Of a DNA stretch of 64,000 nucleotides, positions 1-13,700 are shown one piece after another. Each line of letters begins with the position of its first letter. Within the stretch, counting starts at the first letter, position 1. The notes below the pieces were generated by a model that was not told the origin of the DNA, did no database searches, and worked only from the letters and a program-made list of their open reading frames with translations. Source of the stretch: Zancudomyces culisetae (Eukaryota > Kickxellomycota > Harpellomycetes > Harpellales > Legeriomycetaceae); NCBI GenBank assembly GCA_001969505.1, contig LSSK01000073.1:41516-105515 (forward strand). Direction: 5' to 3'. Position numbers and translations under genes: made by a program.

Positions 1-770
1 CTTGTTTTTTTTTCAACTTCTCTCCTTTCGTTATCACCTTGTTACACTTACCTTCATCTTATCTTGCCTCCTTCCCTTCCCTGCATTTGTTTTTGGGATT
101 TCAGTGGTGGTTGTCGTTTTTTCCCTCCGTCTTTGACTGTCATATGAATCGTGATGAAAATATTATAAATATAACACCAAACTTAAATGGAAAATAGAAA
201 GAGGATAAAGCTAAAGAAAAGTCTAGCTTAAGGATAAATATAGCTTGATATATCTTTTTTGTAAAAAAGAACTTGAGAAAGTATATCCATAAGGGTAAAC
301 TATTTGCTTTAAAATCTAAACTATTCCAAAAGTAACCAACTGTTTTATAATCCTATTAAAAAAACGAGAGACGGAGACCTTGTTCAGGATAGTTGACTAA
401 AGTATAGATAATAAGCTGTTGATTAAATCTTCTATAAATTTAGTTCAATATATCATACCTGTGTAAATAGATCAACTGCATTAAACTTCTAAAGAAATAT
501 CAACACCACTGGAGATATCTTGAGACAGACCATCAAAAGTGCTGTTAAGAATAGAATAACAAGAGAAAAAGATAGTGAAAGGGGAAATATCAAAGATAAA
601 ATTCTGATAAACTTGCTACTATTTCTACATTGAGAATTATATATAAACACATAAAACTAACGGAGAAAAGGAATAAAAAAACAATTCTAATTCAATCCAA
701 TCCAGTCTAATTTAACCTAGTCAAAAATATAACAAGAATAACAAACAGTAAAACAATTAAAAAGATAAAC
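1..770. other. Non-coding region upstream of URA2
   Basis: This AT-rich stretch has no supportable gene and should contain the URA2 promoter and 5' leader. The plus strand is strongly purine-rich from about 180 to 680. A 17-codon upstream ORF starts at 144 and ends at 197, more than 550 bp before the URA2 start, so its relevance is unclear. The start codon at 771 is preceded by an A-rich leader, as is common for highly expressed fungal genes. Confidence 0.5.
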
Positions 771-3700
771 ATGAACAAGTTTGCAATTCAATCAGAAATA
801 CAGCCAGCATCAGGCAGAACATCACCAGATGGGTTTAGCACAGCATTTAGACCATGCGCAGCACCACAACAATCATTCAGCGCAACAGCAGGCGTAAGAT
901 CACAAGAGGAACTGAGCGCTTATGAACCAACAATGGCGGCGCTTGTGTTGGAGGATGGAAGTGTTTACTTGGGTTATTCATTTGGATCTCAAAAGGCATC
1001 AGTTAGTGGTGAATTGGTATTCCAGACAGGCATGACAGGATACCCAGAAGCGCTTACAGATCCTAGCAACACAGGATACCTGTTGGTTATGACATTCCCA
1101 CTTATTGGTAACTATGGTGTACCAGACACTACATCAATGGATTCTGTTGTTCAGGATAGACTGGAGCACTTTGAATCCAACAAGATTCATGTGAGCGCAT
1201 TGGTTGTCGGACAGTACTCAGCAGAATACAGCCATTATATGGCAAAGACCTCACTATCACAGTGGTTGGTGGATAACGAGATCCCAGCAGTTTATGGTAT
1301 TGATACTAGAGAGGTGACCAAGAAAATCAGAGAACAAGGTGCAATGAAGGGTAAACTTTTATTCCCCAAATTTGCTTTGGGAACACAAGTCAGAAGCAGT
1401 GGAGGATACAATCTTGAGGGGTATGAAGATGTGTCCTGGCGTGACATCAACATTGAGAACTTGGCAGCAAAGGTATCAACCCAAGTAACCAGAGTATATT
1501 ATCCAAGCAGTGACAAGGCATTGAAACATCCAAGCGGTAGAAACCTGCGAATTCTGGCTGTTGATTTTGGATTAAAGAAAAAACAGATTGTGGATATGGT
1601 TGAAGAGGGGCTGGAAGTAAAATTGGTTCCATGGGACTATGACTTTTTGGATGAGGAGGTAATTGATGGGTTGTTTTTGAGTAATGGGCCAGGAAACCCA
1701 GAGGCTATACCAAGAGATATAGTAGTGAAGCGTATTGAAGAGGCAATTAGAAGAGAGAAATACCCGATATTTGGTATTTGTATGGGACATCAACTTTTAA
1801 GTTTGGCAAGTGGAGCAAAAACCATCAAAATGAAGTATGGAAACCGAGGAGCAAACATTCCATGTACAGATTTAAGAACCGGTAAATGTTACATTACTTC
1901 ACAAAACCACGGGTTTGCCGTTGAAGCCAGCAGCTTTAAGAAGGGTATAGTGGAATTGTTTGTTAATGCAAACGATGGGACTAATGAAGGAATGATGTAT
2001 GAGGATTTGCCATACTTTTCAGTTCAATTCCATCCAGAAGCGACACCTGGGCCTGAAGATACCAGGTTTTTGTTTAAAGAGTTTTCGCAACTTGTGGAAA
2101 AATGTAGTGCGCTGAGCAGCATTAGAGGTGTTCGATTAGCAGGAAATGCAGTAGATGCGTCATGGAAAGAAAAGATGTTTGGGGAGGTTAAAACAGGTGC
2201 AGGCAGAGTTGTTAATGGAAAGATGATTAGAAAGGTATTGGTTCTTGGATCAGGAGGACTTAGTATTGGGCAAGCGGGAGAGTTTGATTATTCTGGTTCT
2301 CAGGCAATCAAGGCATTAAAAGAAGAAGGTATTTATACCGTTTTGATTAATCCAAACATTGCAACCATTCAGACTTCAAAGGGGTTGGCCGACAAATGTT
2401 ACTTCTTGCCAGTGACACCAGAGTATGTGCGCAAAGTAATTGAACATGAGAGACCAGATGGTATTTTCTGTACATTTGGTGGACAAACAGCACTCAATAT
2501 CGGAGTGGCGCTTAATGATGAGTTTGAGGCACTGGGTGTTCAAGTGTTGGGTACACAGATAAGTACCATTAATACTACGGAGGATCGGGAGTTGTTTGCC
2601 AAGGCAATGGAAGAAATCGGTGAGAAATGTGCACGTTCTGATACAGCAACAACAGTTGAGGAAGCATTGGCTGTGGGAGAACAGATTGGATACCCAGTAA
2701 TTGTCAGAGCTGCCTATGCCCTAGGAGGATTAGGTTCTGGATTTGCAGACAATGCTGAACAGCTTGAGGACTTGGCAATCAAGGCTCTGCAAACATCGCC
2801 ACAAATTTTGGTAGAAAGATCAATGAAGGGATGGAAGGAAATTGAATATGAAGTGGTCAGAGACTCGGGAGACAACTGTATTGTCGTGTGTAACATGGAA
2901 AACTTTGATCCATTGGGAATCCACACTGGTGACAGTATTGTTATCGCACCTAGTCAAACACTTGACGACAACGATATGCAAATGTTACGATCTACAGCGA
3001 TCAAAGTGGTCCGACATTTGGGTGTGGTTGGTGAATGTAACATCCAATACGCGCTTAACCCAAACTCCAATGAATACTGTATTATTGAAGTCAATGCTCG
3101 TTTGTCACGATCATCTGCACTGGCTAGCAAGGCTACTGGTTATCCACTTGCGTTTGTAGCAGCCAAACTTGGGTTGGGAATAAAACTAAACACATTAAGA
3201 AACTCGGTTACTAAGGTAACTACTGCATGTTTCGAACCCAGCTTGGACTATGTGGTGGTAAAGATGCCTAGATGGGATTTGGCCAAATTCCAGAGGGTAA
3301 ACAAGGAACTTTCCAGTGCTATGAAGAGTGTAGGTGAGGTTATGGCTATAGGCAAAACATTTGAGGAGTGTTTGATGGAGGCTATCCGCTCAGTAGATCC
3401 ATCCTTTGTAGGGTTTGGCAAGAATGACTATGTGAGTGCTCATCCAGACGCTATAGATAGAGAGCTTGTTCAACCTACAGACAAACGCCTGTTTGCTATT
3501 GCCAATGCCTTTTATTTAGGTTATTCGGTTGAAAAGGTTTGGGAATTGACTCGAATTGACAAGTGGTTTTTGTGCAAGCTGAGAAATATTATCGAAACTG
3601 AAATTTTAATGGCGGCATGTTGTAACAATGGCCTACCAAAGATTTCGCCTTCTCTTCTTACTCGTGCCAAAATGATGGGATTCAGTGATTTGGGAATTGC

Positions 3701-6700
3701 CCAGGTTATTAACAGCAATGAGTTGCAGGTTAGAAAGGATAGACTGGCAATTGGCCTACATCCATATGTTAAACAGATTGATACGGTTGCAGCCGAGTTT
3801 CCAGCGACTACCAATTACTTGTATCTGACTTATAATGCATCTACGCATGATGTGTCCTTTGAGGATCATGGAATAATGGTTTTGGGATCTGGTGTTTATA
3901 GAATCGGTTCATCTGTGGAATTTGATTGGTGTGCTGTAAGAGCCATCAAAACGCTACGTGAAAATGGCAAAAAGACCATTATGGTAAACTACAATCCTGA
4001 AACTGTCAGTACAGATTATGATGAAGCCGATCGTCTCTATTTCTGCAACATTACTTTGGAAAAAGTTATGGATATCTACATGCTTGAAAGCAGTGCTGGT
4101 GTTGTGATTAGTATGGGTGGACAAACTCCAAACAATATTGCTCTGGCTTTACATCGTCAAAAGGTCAAGATCTTTGGTACTTCTCCTGATTACATTGATA
4201 ATGCTGAAAACAGATACAAGTTCAGTCGTATGTTGGATCAAATTGGAATTGATCAGCCAGCATGGAGGGAGTTAACCAAGACCGAGGATGCATTTGCATT
4301 CTGTCGCCAAGTCGGATTCCCTGTATTGGTAAGACCTTCGTATGTACTTAGTGGTGCAGCAATGAATGTGGCCTTTTCGGAACAGGATTTGGACGCATAC
4401 CTTAAACAAGCTGTGACAGTTAGTAAGGAGTACCCTGTCGTAATCACCAAGTTTATTGAGGACGCAAAGGAAATCGATGTTGATGCAGTAGCCATCAATG
4501 GACAAATGGTCGTTCATTGTATCAGCGAGCATGTTGAGAATGCTGGTGTCCACTCGGGTGATGCCACTTTGGTATTACCACCTCAGGATCTTGACCCAGT
4601 GACTGTCAAAAAAATATCCGAAGCCACTGCGGCAATTGGAAAGGCATTGCATGTAACAGGTCCATATAACATTCAGTTTATAGCCAAGGACAATATGATC
4701 AAAGTTATTGAGTGTAATGTTCGTGCGGCCAGATCATTCCCCTTTGTTTCCAAATCAATGAATGTTGATTTTGTTGAAATTGCTGTTAAGGCTATGTTGG
4801 GTCTTCCTGTTTCAGTTGGAAACGCTCCAACAGTCGTAGGTGGCAGTAAAGGCTGGGAAAACGGTCAGGCTGTTGACTATGTAGCTGTTAAAGTACCACA
4901 ATTCAGTTTTAGCAGACTTCTTGGTGCCGATCCAATCCTGGGTGTGGAAATGGCAAGCACTGGTGAGGTAGCTGCCTTTGGACGCGATAAATACGATGCC
5001 TACATCAAGGCACTACTGGCTACTGGTTTCACCATTCCAAAGAAGAATGTTTTGGTGTCGATTGGTTCCTACAAAGAAAAAGTAGAGTTGCTAGATTCGA
5101 TCAGAAAGTTGGTAGAAGTAGTGGGATTGACTGTTTATGCAACTCCTGGTACTGCCGACTTTTTCAATGAAAACAACGTAAATGTCAAGGTACTGGACGT
5201 CTCCAGTAACCGTGCTGAATACAGCATGCATCAACACTTGGCCAACAACCTTATTGATTTATATATCAATTTGCCATCCAAAAACCAATTCAGACGTCCT
5301 GCTAATTTTGTATCTGAGGGTTACAAATCACGAAGAATGGCCATTGACTGTTCAATTCCTTTGATTACCAATGTCAAGTGCGCCAAGATGTTTGCTGAGG
5401 CTCTGGCTCGCTACGGCGACCAATCTCAATACAAGATCCGCAATCTTGATTATATTACTTCACACCGCACAATTGTCCTACCAGGTCTAGTCGATGTATG
5501 CTCACTGGTTGCTCATCATTCTAACTTGAACGGCAATAGTGTGAATTTTGATGCTGTTCATTCCAACTTTGTGGCTGCTTTGTGTGGTGGATTTTCCATG
5601 CTGAATGTAGTTTGTCCATTGGATTTGAATACACATTCACAACAACAATCCATAACATCTCAATATTCTTCGTTTGAAAAACTACTAACCCAGAAATGCA
5701 AATCAGACTATTCTATCTCCTTGTCAATGTTTAGCTCATCAAACCTTGGTGAAGCCTCTCAACCTCTTTCAAAGGCTACAGAAGAAGATCTATTGGATCT
5801 CGCTAGAGCAAATCCACGTGAGCCTCTGTTTATTTCTATGAAGGGTCGCACTGAAAACTACTCCAGGGTTGCTGAAATCTTTAGACTCTGGCCTCGCTCA
5901 ACTAAAATCATCACCGATGCTACTGGCGCAGAACTGGCCTCCACTTTGTTGCTAGCATCTCTGTATGACCGCTGCGTCCACGTAACCAATGTTACCAACA
6001 GCGATGATTTACTTTTGATTCTTTTGAGCAAAGATAAGAACCTCAACGTCACCTTTGATGTCTCTATATTTAGTTTGTTCCCATATCCACAATCGGATTC
6101 TTCTTCTGCTGTTAACGATGCCAATACCAAGAACAGATTGGCTTTATGGGAAAAGTTTGATGATATTGACTGTTTATCAGTTGGCAATAACTTGCCCCAG
6201 CAGCTCAAGGATATTCTGAATAATGATTACAACAAGTGTATGCAAGTGGCTTATTCTTTGGCATTACCTCTCCTTCTGAACGCTGTCTCTGATAATTTAC
6301 TCACTATAGATGATATTGTTACAAAACTTTCGACAAATCCACGAAAGATCTTTAACTATCCTCTCAAACAATCCTCATGCTACATCGAAGCACACACCGA
6401 CAAGCGTACTTTGACTCTACCACAAGCCATTCCAAACTTGACTCTTCCTCTTAATGGAGATGGAAACGGAAACGATACTAGTGCTATTGTCAAGGCTGCC
6501 GCCGAGCTGTATGGAAATAGCTTCAAATCCAATCTACATCGTGTTGTGTTTAAGGCCAAATGTGTGTTTTTGGATGGAAAACCTTTTGATACCATCATTG
6601 ATTCTGTCTCTGGTTCAACACATCAGCTTGATTGGTCTACCAACTCTGCCGATATTACATCTTCTCTATCCACAAAATCCACTACTACCACCACCACCAC

Positions 6701-6705
6701 CACCA

Positions 6706-6736
<31 letters not shown>

Positions 6737-8267
6737 GATTTCTGACTCTGCCGTACTTGCTGATACTACTGCCAAGGTTTCTTCCTTTGCAAGAACTGTT
6801 CCTGAATACAATTATGGTAGCAACACTAGCTTGGTTGACCTGGTTGTTTCTGGCCCTAGCAAAAAGGAAATCCATTCCTCAAGCAAGAGAGTTGTATCTG
6901 GTTCGTCTGGTATCCCACCTGCTCTCGCCTCTCCAACGAAACAGACCATCCCAGGCTTGTCTGTCGCTGCCACACCAACTACCGCTGCTTCTTCCGCCAT
7001 CGCTTCTGTCGCTCCTGTTGGAATGCCTTCTCTCGGAAAGTCTACAAACATTAGTTCTGGATCCCAACCTGCTGTAGATGGTGTTGGCCTTGGCTCATCT
7101 GCTGGCAATATCTCGACTCTGCCATCTACATCTACATCTACAGTTGCAACAACGACCTCAGCGACAGCACCTATTCTAGCATCATCAGCACATATTCCTC
7201 AATTCCACCAGAATATTATATACAATGAGGCTTTGTTGGCTGACCATTATCACCAACTTACTCTTAAATCCAACTTTGTTTCATCAATTCTGTCCCGTTT
7301 TGATGGTTACAATCCGTTCTACAGACAATCATTGGTTTCTGCAAAATCTCTTACAAGAAATCACTTGTATATCCTGTTTGCTGTTGCCATGGAAATCCGA
7401 ACATTGGTTGAAAAATATGGTGTCCTTCCTCTTTTATCCGGAAAAATAATGACCAATCTCTTTTATGAACCTTCTTCAAGAACTAACTTTAGTTTCCAAA
7501 CTGCAATGTCCAGACTTGGTGGCAAAGTGAACAACATCAATGTAGATGCAAGCTCTGTTACTAAAGGAGAAACTCTGCATGATACCATCAAGACATTCAG
7601 TTGCTACTCCGATATTATTGTGTTGAGACACCCTAAGATTGGTGCCGCAAAGGCTGCTTGTGAAAGCACAGGCTACAACTTCCCCATCATTAACGCTGGT
7701 GATGGAGCTGGTGAACACCCAACACAAGCCTTGCTCGATGTCTTTACCATTCGTGAAGAATTGGGAACAGTGAATGGTCTGGTTGTAACTCTTGTTGGTG
7801 ACTTGTGTAACGGAAGAACTGTTCACTCTTTGGCAAGGTTGTTGACTCTTTACAACAACATTACCATTAACTATGTCGCTCCTACCGAGGCTCTTCAAAT
7901 GCCTGATGAAATTATTTCCAAATTGAATCAGCTAGCCAGCCCAAACAACAACTTTAGACAATTTAAGCACAATGATCTCAGCAAATTTATTCTCAGCGTC
8001 ACTGATGTACTTTATGTTACCAGAATTCAAAAAGAACGCTTTGAATCTGTTGAACAATACAACAATGTCCTTGCTAACTTTACTCTTACTATTGATAACT
8101 CGGTTCTGTCTCACTGCAAGAAGAACATGATCGTAATGCACCCCTTGCCTCGTGTCAATGAAATCTCTCCTGATGTTGACACCGACCCTAGAGCTGCATA
8201 TTTCAGACAGATGAAGTATGGCATGTATGTCAGGATGGCATTGCTCTCACTTATCTTTACAAACTAA
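771..8267 (+). CDS. URA2: Multifunctional pyrimidine biosynthesis protein Ura2 (GATase-CPSase-pseudoDHOase-ATCase)
   Basis: This intronless 2498-residue protein catalyses the first two steps of UMP synthesis: carbamoyl phosphate from glutamine, bicarbonate and ATP, then carbamoyl aspartate. Domains in order are a ~55-residue extension, glutaminase (about 57-440, nucleophile in GICMGHQ, His/Glu in QFHPEA), two CPSase halves starting near 487 (GSGGLSIGQAGEFDYSG) and 1033 (GSGVYRIGSSVEFDW), the MGS-like regulatory domain (about 1423-1560), a dihydroorotase-like domain (about 1565-1960), a linker, and aspartate transcarbamylase (about 2167-2498, with EPSSRTNFSF and HPTQ). The metal-binding HxH of true dihydroorotase is absent: CSL stands where CAD has HVH. 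This is the known state of fungal Ura2, which needs a separate Ura4. UTP feedback through the MGS domain is expected from the family. The protein is longer than S. cerevisiae Ura2 (2214 aa), mainly because of the linker. Confidence 0.97.
6681..6734 (+). repeat. Coding trinucleotide repeat (polyThr-polyAla) in URA2 linker
   Basis: Nine Thr codons (ACT/ACC) are followed directly by nine GCT Ala codons, at residues 1971-1988. They open a Ser/Thr/Ala-rich linker of roughly 190 residues between the dead dihydroorotase and the transcarbamylase. The purity of the codon run indicates replication slippage. The linker tolerates length change because it only tethers two folded domains. Confidence 0.9.
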
Positions 8268-8658
8268 TTTCGATATGTTTATATTTTTAATTGGTTTTTT
8301 TTATTTGTTTATTTGTTTGTTTCTGTCTTTGGAATCTTAAATGGTTAAACCCAACTATAAATATTTATATTCAACCTATTTGAATGACGTTATTCCACTA
8401 TCTCTTGGATATCTCATTTTCTCTACTTGTTTTTTTATTGACTTTGTAAAGCATCTTAATGTTTTAATTCAAAACCATCACAACCACATCACACCATTAA
8501 CCTGAGCAATACAAACAATTGATATTAAATATTGTAATTTCAATTATCACCCAATTACTATAATATTATAATTTATTTTATTTTATTCAAAATCGAGAGT
8601 TGTAAAAGCTAACATTTGCTAATTAAAAATATATCCTTAAATTCAAATAACAGATAAA
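8268..8658. other. Convergent intergenic region
   Basis: The 3' ends of URA2 (+) and the UNC93-like gene (-) face each other here. The sequence is AT-rich with T-runs just after the URA2 stop. It presumably carries 3' UTRs and polyadenylation signals for both genes. No gene is seen. Confidence 0.5.
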
Positions 8659-9990
8659 TTAGCTCTTATCCTCATAATCAGGCTTTTCGGGTTCCTCACT
8701 AGTCTCAGTGGTGATGCTACACAGGTAGAACATAAATGGTACCGACAGATCAAGAACAACCCAGTTGAAAATAAATTGTCCAGTCATGCTCATTTTAGCT
8801 ACATCAATGGCCCAGGAAATAGCACCTCCGAATGATTGAATACTCTTGTAGAAACCAACATATCTTGAAAGAACAGTACTGTCGTTACTCATGGCACCAA
8901 TGAGCCAGTATGCAAGATTTTGCCAGATAGCATCTGCGAGTCCCATGAATGCGTACAAAATGATTGGCCAGGCGTAGGTCTTTCCACTTGTCTTGTAGTC
9001 CAATCTCAAGTATTTTTCAGAATCAGTGATGTTTCCGTTATCTGTAATAATCTTTGTAAGTCTCTTTTGTTCAAAGTGGGTTAGAAGCCATACCAAGTTG
9101 AAGAATACAACTACAATTGTTGTGCCAATGTATGCTCTAGTCTTACGTGACATCTTTGAGTCCAAAACAAATCCAATGAGAACTGATCCAATCATCTGGG
9201 ATCCCCAGTAGAAGATGCTGTTGAATCCTTTCGAGTCGGTGGTAAAGTTTCTTCCGTTGTAGTAGTTGAATTGGTATGAATAAAAGAAGTTTGATGAGAA
9301 ACTCATAAACAAAATAAGAATCATTCTCTTGTTTCCGAAGAGACCAATAACCTTTCTGACTTCATCTCCCCATCCACCGTGCGCGGAGATGACAACGTTG
9401 CTTCCATCTGATCGAATGACTTTGCTTGGTGGTGCTAGTGCCAATGCGAGGAAAGATCCAAAGCATTCCAAAACCAAGAATGCAATATATCCTGAGGTTG
9501 GTAGCGATTCTGATGATTTACCGGTGGCAATTGGGATAATACTTCCAAGCATACCTCCCAAGTTGAAAATAACCCAGAAGACTGAAATGTACTTTCCTTT
9601 GTCCTTTTCAAGTGGATATGAGGTCATAATCATACCTTGTCCAGCCCACAATACACCAGCACCAATTCCCAAGATTGCTCCAGCAGCGACGGTGAACCAT
9701 GAGTTTTGTGTGTTATTGTAGTAGACATATGATCCTGAGTACAATGCATAGGTCAATCCTGAGACACAGAGGGAAAGTCTTACACCAATAATGTTAACAA
9801 TGGCACCTCCCAACAATCCGAAAATTGTAAAGGTTACATAAAGAGCTGTGTTTGCCTTTGATCCTGTGCTAGAATCGATTTGTCCACCACCTCCCATACT
9901 GTTGAGGGCATTGAACATACCAGGGCAGCAGAAACAAATGAAACCCAAGATTACAACTTGGGTGAGAGCACTCCTATAGCTGAGTCCCAT
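8659..9990 (-). CDS. UNC93-like major facilitator superfamily membrane protein
   Basis: A 443-residue intronless polytopic protein with 10-12 hydrophobic segments. It resembles the fungal UNC-93-like / DUF895 branch of the major facilitator superfamily: an N-terminal helix rich in Gly and Cys (VVILGFICFCCPGMFNAL), a first-half segment ending GVLWAGQGMIMTSYP, and a second half with QNLAYWLIGAMSNDS and a short acidic tail (PEKPDYEDKS). The substrate cannot be inferred; animal UNC93 proteins regulate channels or trafficking, while the fungal members are largely uncharacterised plasma-membrane or vacuolar proteins. The ATG at 9990 begins at the expected family start (MGLSYRSALTQ). The gene is convergent with URA2, and its promoter lies in the large gene-poor region upstream. 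Confidence 0.85.
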   Translation of the reverse strand: MGLSYRSALTQVVILGFICFCCPGMFNALNSMGGGGQIDSSTGSKANTALYVTFTIFGLLGGAIVNIIGVRLSLCVSGLTYALYSGSYVYYNNTQNSWFTVAAGAILGIGAGVLWAGQGMIMTSYPLEKDKGKYISVFWVIFNLGGMLGSIIPIATGKSSESLPTSGYIAFLVLECFGSFLALALAPPSKVIRSDGSNVVISAHGGWGDEVRKVIGLFGNKRMILILFMSFSSNFFYSYQFNYYNGRNFTTDSKGFNSIFYWGSQMIGSVLIGFVLDSKMSRKTRAYIGTTIVVVFFNLVWLLTHFEQKRLTKIITDNGNITDSEKYLRLDYKTSGKTYAWPIILYAFMGLADAIWQNLAYWLIGAMSNDSTVLSRYVGFYKSIQSFGGAISWAIDVAKMSMTGQFIFNWVVLDLSVPFMFYLCSITTETSEEPEKPDYEDKS

Positions 9991-10752
9991 TTTTGCTTTA
10001 TTTTAATATCTTTTGTTGATTAGTATTAGTTGTTCTTTTAATATCAATAATGAATACTTAAAGGGATTAATTGACTTTTTTTTGTGAGGTCAACCTTCTG
10101 CTTGGATGGGTTCCACCTCTACATATTTATACCTTTGCTTCAAAAAAAATAATGAAAAGCTTTTTTATCTTTTGTGAATACTGAACTTTTTTTTTTTTAC
10201 TTTTGTTGTGGTGCTATTTTTTTTTCCCTCTCTACCATTTGTAGCATGGTTTGAGCAACACAACTATATTTAGGCAACTTCACTCTAGAGCTTGCACCTC
10301 ACAAACTATAACCCGTTAATAGATAATATACGCCCTTTTTTGCACTTGTGATTTATTTTGTTTATTAACTATTACGTAATAACAACATTTGCTTGAATGT
10401 ACTGATATTTAGTTCCAAATGAAAGAATAAATCGTAATTATAATAATTTTGTAAACAAAATCATCTATTTTTTTTTCAATTTTTGTTACTGATTGTCCAG
10501 GGAATCTTTGGGATTCGCCGACGTAAATATAATCATGCGTAAATATAATTTGTAGTTCATTTTTTTATACGCTGCCTAAAAAAACCCCCATAAATTCTCC
10601 TTGCTCATTTAGTATCATTATTTCTAGGATCAAGGTGGTCATATAACCCAAAATAACTTACTAATGGAATTGTTTCGTTTCAAATCTTCATTTAAATCCA
10701 GACCGAATTACAAAAGCAATTAAATTTTTAATTTTTATCTATTCGAGAAATT

Positions 10753-10782
10753 ATTCGCCCGGTTTGTCAATGCAGGGCGAAT
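10753..10782. repeat. Inverted repeat with GC-rich arms
   Basis: ATTCGCCC at 10753-10760 is repeated as its exact complement GGGCGAAT at 10775-10782, with a 14-nt spacer. It stands out because the surrounding DNA is very AT-rich. It could be a dimeric regulator site or an RNA hairpin; nothing nearby decides which. Confidence 0.45.
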
Positions 10783-13700
10783 CTGCAACTACTATTAAAA
10801 TTTAAACCCAATAGCTGCTAAATCTAAAAACGCTACAACAGTGTTCAAATTTATCTTCCAATCATGACATATAATAAACTCAACAACCCAATCCATTAGA
10901 CACTTTGCCTGTCACACATTAGTAAATGAGTCTCACACTTTATAATTTTTCACTTTTTGTAAATTCATGATTTTTATGTTCATCCTTTTTTACTTTTTAG
11001 GTTAGTTTTACAAATGTTGGAACATTATCCAATTGTTTGTACTGTTTTCATTTTATATTTTCAAAAAAAACGAGCGCGTTTATCAGGCTTGTTATTTTAA
11101 CAACAAATTAAAGCCTATTTTGCAAAAACTCTCAGGCCACCAGGCCACCAGGCTAACAACCACCAACTTTTTACTCCGAGTTGCAATCTCATTCTCTTTC
11201 AAATGATCTGACCTTTTTTTGTATTACCAATAGCTCAACCATAAACAAATCAATGTCCTATTCACTGTTTTACATTCTTTTTAATTTTCCTGATTTACCA
11301 TCTTACCAATTTGTCCTAGATGTGAAAAAAATGGTTCCGTGATTACTAGCGAAAAAAAACCATATCAATACTTGTAGTCAGGTAAAACAAATCACATACT
11401 CACCTCCTGGTTATTTTATTTTGAACCACCCAGTCAACTTCCAGCTCAATGTGTTTATTGTATCTAATATAATTCCTTAATAATAACCTTAATATGCCAA
11501 AGATTAAAAAAAAAATTTTTTTGTTACCAATATACCTATAGCATTCCAAAATACATCCTGCTAGGGCTGAAAAAAATTTGTTCCATTAATTTGAATAAAG
11601 TCTGTTCGTTTTTAAATCCACTAGCCTTTTTTGTCATTATTTACTCAAAAATATTGCCCATTCAAGATATCCCTACTACAGCCATGTTTTCAAGCCTGAT
11701 TATTATTAGTAAAATGTTATGTTGTCCTAGAATGGTGGCCTGTAAAAGCTTAATTATTAATAGCGAAACAATTACTTGTACAAAAATACATAAAATAAAA
11801 GTGCTTAAAGCACCAATAATCCTTTAGTTTACAAAAGCTGATCCACCTTCCTCCCTGTTTTTTATTTATTTTTTGCTGTTTTTTGTCCGCGAACTTTGTA
11901 ATGAATCAAACATAAATAAAATGTGTCTTAATTTCATAATATATTTGGGCTAATTTGTCAAACTTCAACGATTTAATCTAGGTGCTAGTATCAGCCTGTT
12001 CTTTCTGGCCTTACATATAGTTATTTTCCCAACACACAAATATAACCACACTTTTCAGGGAATACTCAGTACTATTCAACTTTATTGAAGAAAGTGGTGT
12101 TGAGGTGACTTTGGTTTCGTCTTGCTATATTAGAATCTCGGCTGCAACTGTAAAAAATATTTTTTATTGTCTTGTCACGCTTTTTTTTAACGACCCACTA
12201 ATAATGGTACGATAATGTGGATTTGCACAAACTTTATCTACTTTATACATAAATTTTAGTTCTTTGAATTGTATAACAACCATTCGGCTTTATAAATTAA
12301 ATTTTGTGTTTAGTAATTAGTTAGTTTTAATTAAACCAAAAAAAGATATCCAAAAACAACAATTGTACTTTTCACTTAGATGCAGCACAATCCACGCCGA
12401 TTTGCACCAATACATGCACTCCTGCCTTGCTTTTCTTATCTATTCTATCATGTGCCCTACTCTAAATAGAATTGTGAAACCATTGTCTCTGCTGTTTTAA
12501 TAGCAATCGGTGCTTCAGCATATATTTTCTTTGAGTTTTGTCCTTTAGGTAAATTTCCTCCAACATCAAATTAAATTTTGCTCTTACATACATGTAAATC
12601 AAGAGAAAATCACCAGTTGTATACAACACAATTTAAACCCGTCGCGTATATTTTCGGAATTTAATAACCTCACACACGACCCTTTTTTCGGCCTATTATC
12701 TCAATCCTCAATACAGCATACTTTTGAGCAAATGTCATCATTATTATCAGTTCATAAAGTTAATATCGAATAGCATTAGCCCCCTTTTTGTGGTTTTCTT
12801 GGATCGTATAAACCCCTGTCAATTTATCCAATTCATGGTTTCATAACCACAAAAAAATTGCATGTGAAATTTGCTGTGTATATCTGGCCAATTACAAGCG
12901 TGACGATATCAACCAATTCCTGCTACTTCTCCTTTTGACATCAGGGATTCTATTTTTCTGAAAGTACGCTGTTCACATAAAATACCTGAAATCTCTCCTC
13001 TCCTCTCCTCTCCCAACCTCCCCTTTCCGACCCCCTTTCTACTCCTAATTACCTGTATTGTTATTAGGAGGGTGCAAACACCGTTTGCCAATTTATTGGC
13101 CCCTTACTTTTCTTTTTGAAAAAAATGCTCAGTTACAGGTTGGCTTTATCAGCCAGTTTATAATCCATTTTCATGCTACAAACTACGATCTGTAACCATT
13201 TCTAACTTGTAACATCAAACTCGTCCACATCTATTTATCACTACCCCCTAATTCCAACCCCGTGCTGCATTGAGAACAGTTGTCTTTCTGTTAAAAACAA
13301 TTTTAGGGCAACTTATCTCTAACAAAAATAATAGGCCATCCATGTGAGATATTTACACGAGTGCTCCCTTTTTATTTTTACGACTTTGTTGGTGTATGTG
13401 ACCAATTTACGCATCATGAGACCAACCGCTTCATAAAGAGAGATGTTGATCAATATTTTAGATATATCTTTTGGACTGATACTACTTTGACCGAATATTT
13501 GCCTCAATTTCATCGAGTACTTTTTTTTATTTTACTTTTCTCACTCCTCAACACTAGTACAAACATACCTTACCCCCAATGTAACTAAACTTGGATTACT
13601 CATCAAATGAGGTACGGATATTACTTTTCACTCAAAAGAAAATACACTGGAATTGTTTTTTTTTGTTAATCTAAAAATGCCATCTATAACTCCGAGTTTT

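Noticed and set aside
6623-6875. PolySer/polyVal ORFs antisense to the URA2 linker
   Set aside because: They are shadows of the (ACC)n(GCT)n coding repeat on the other strand.
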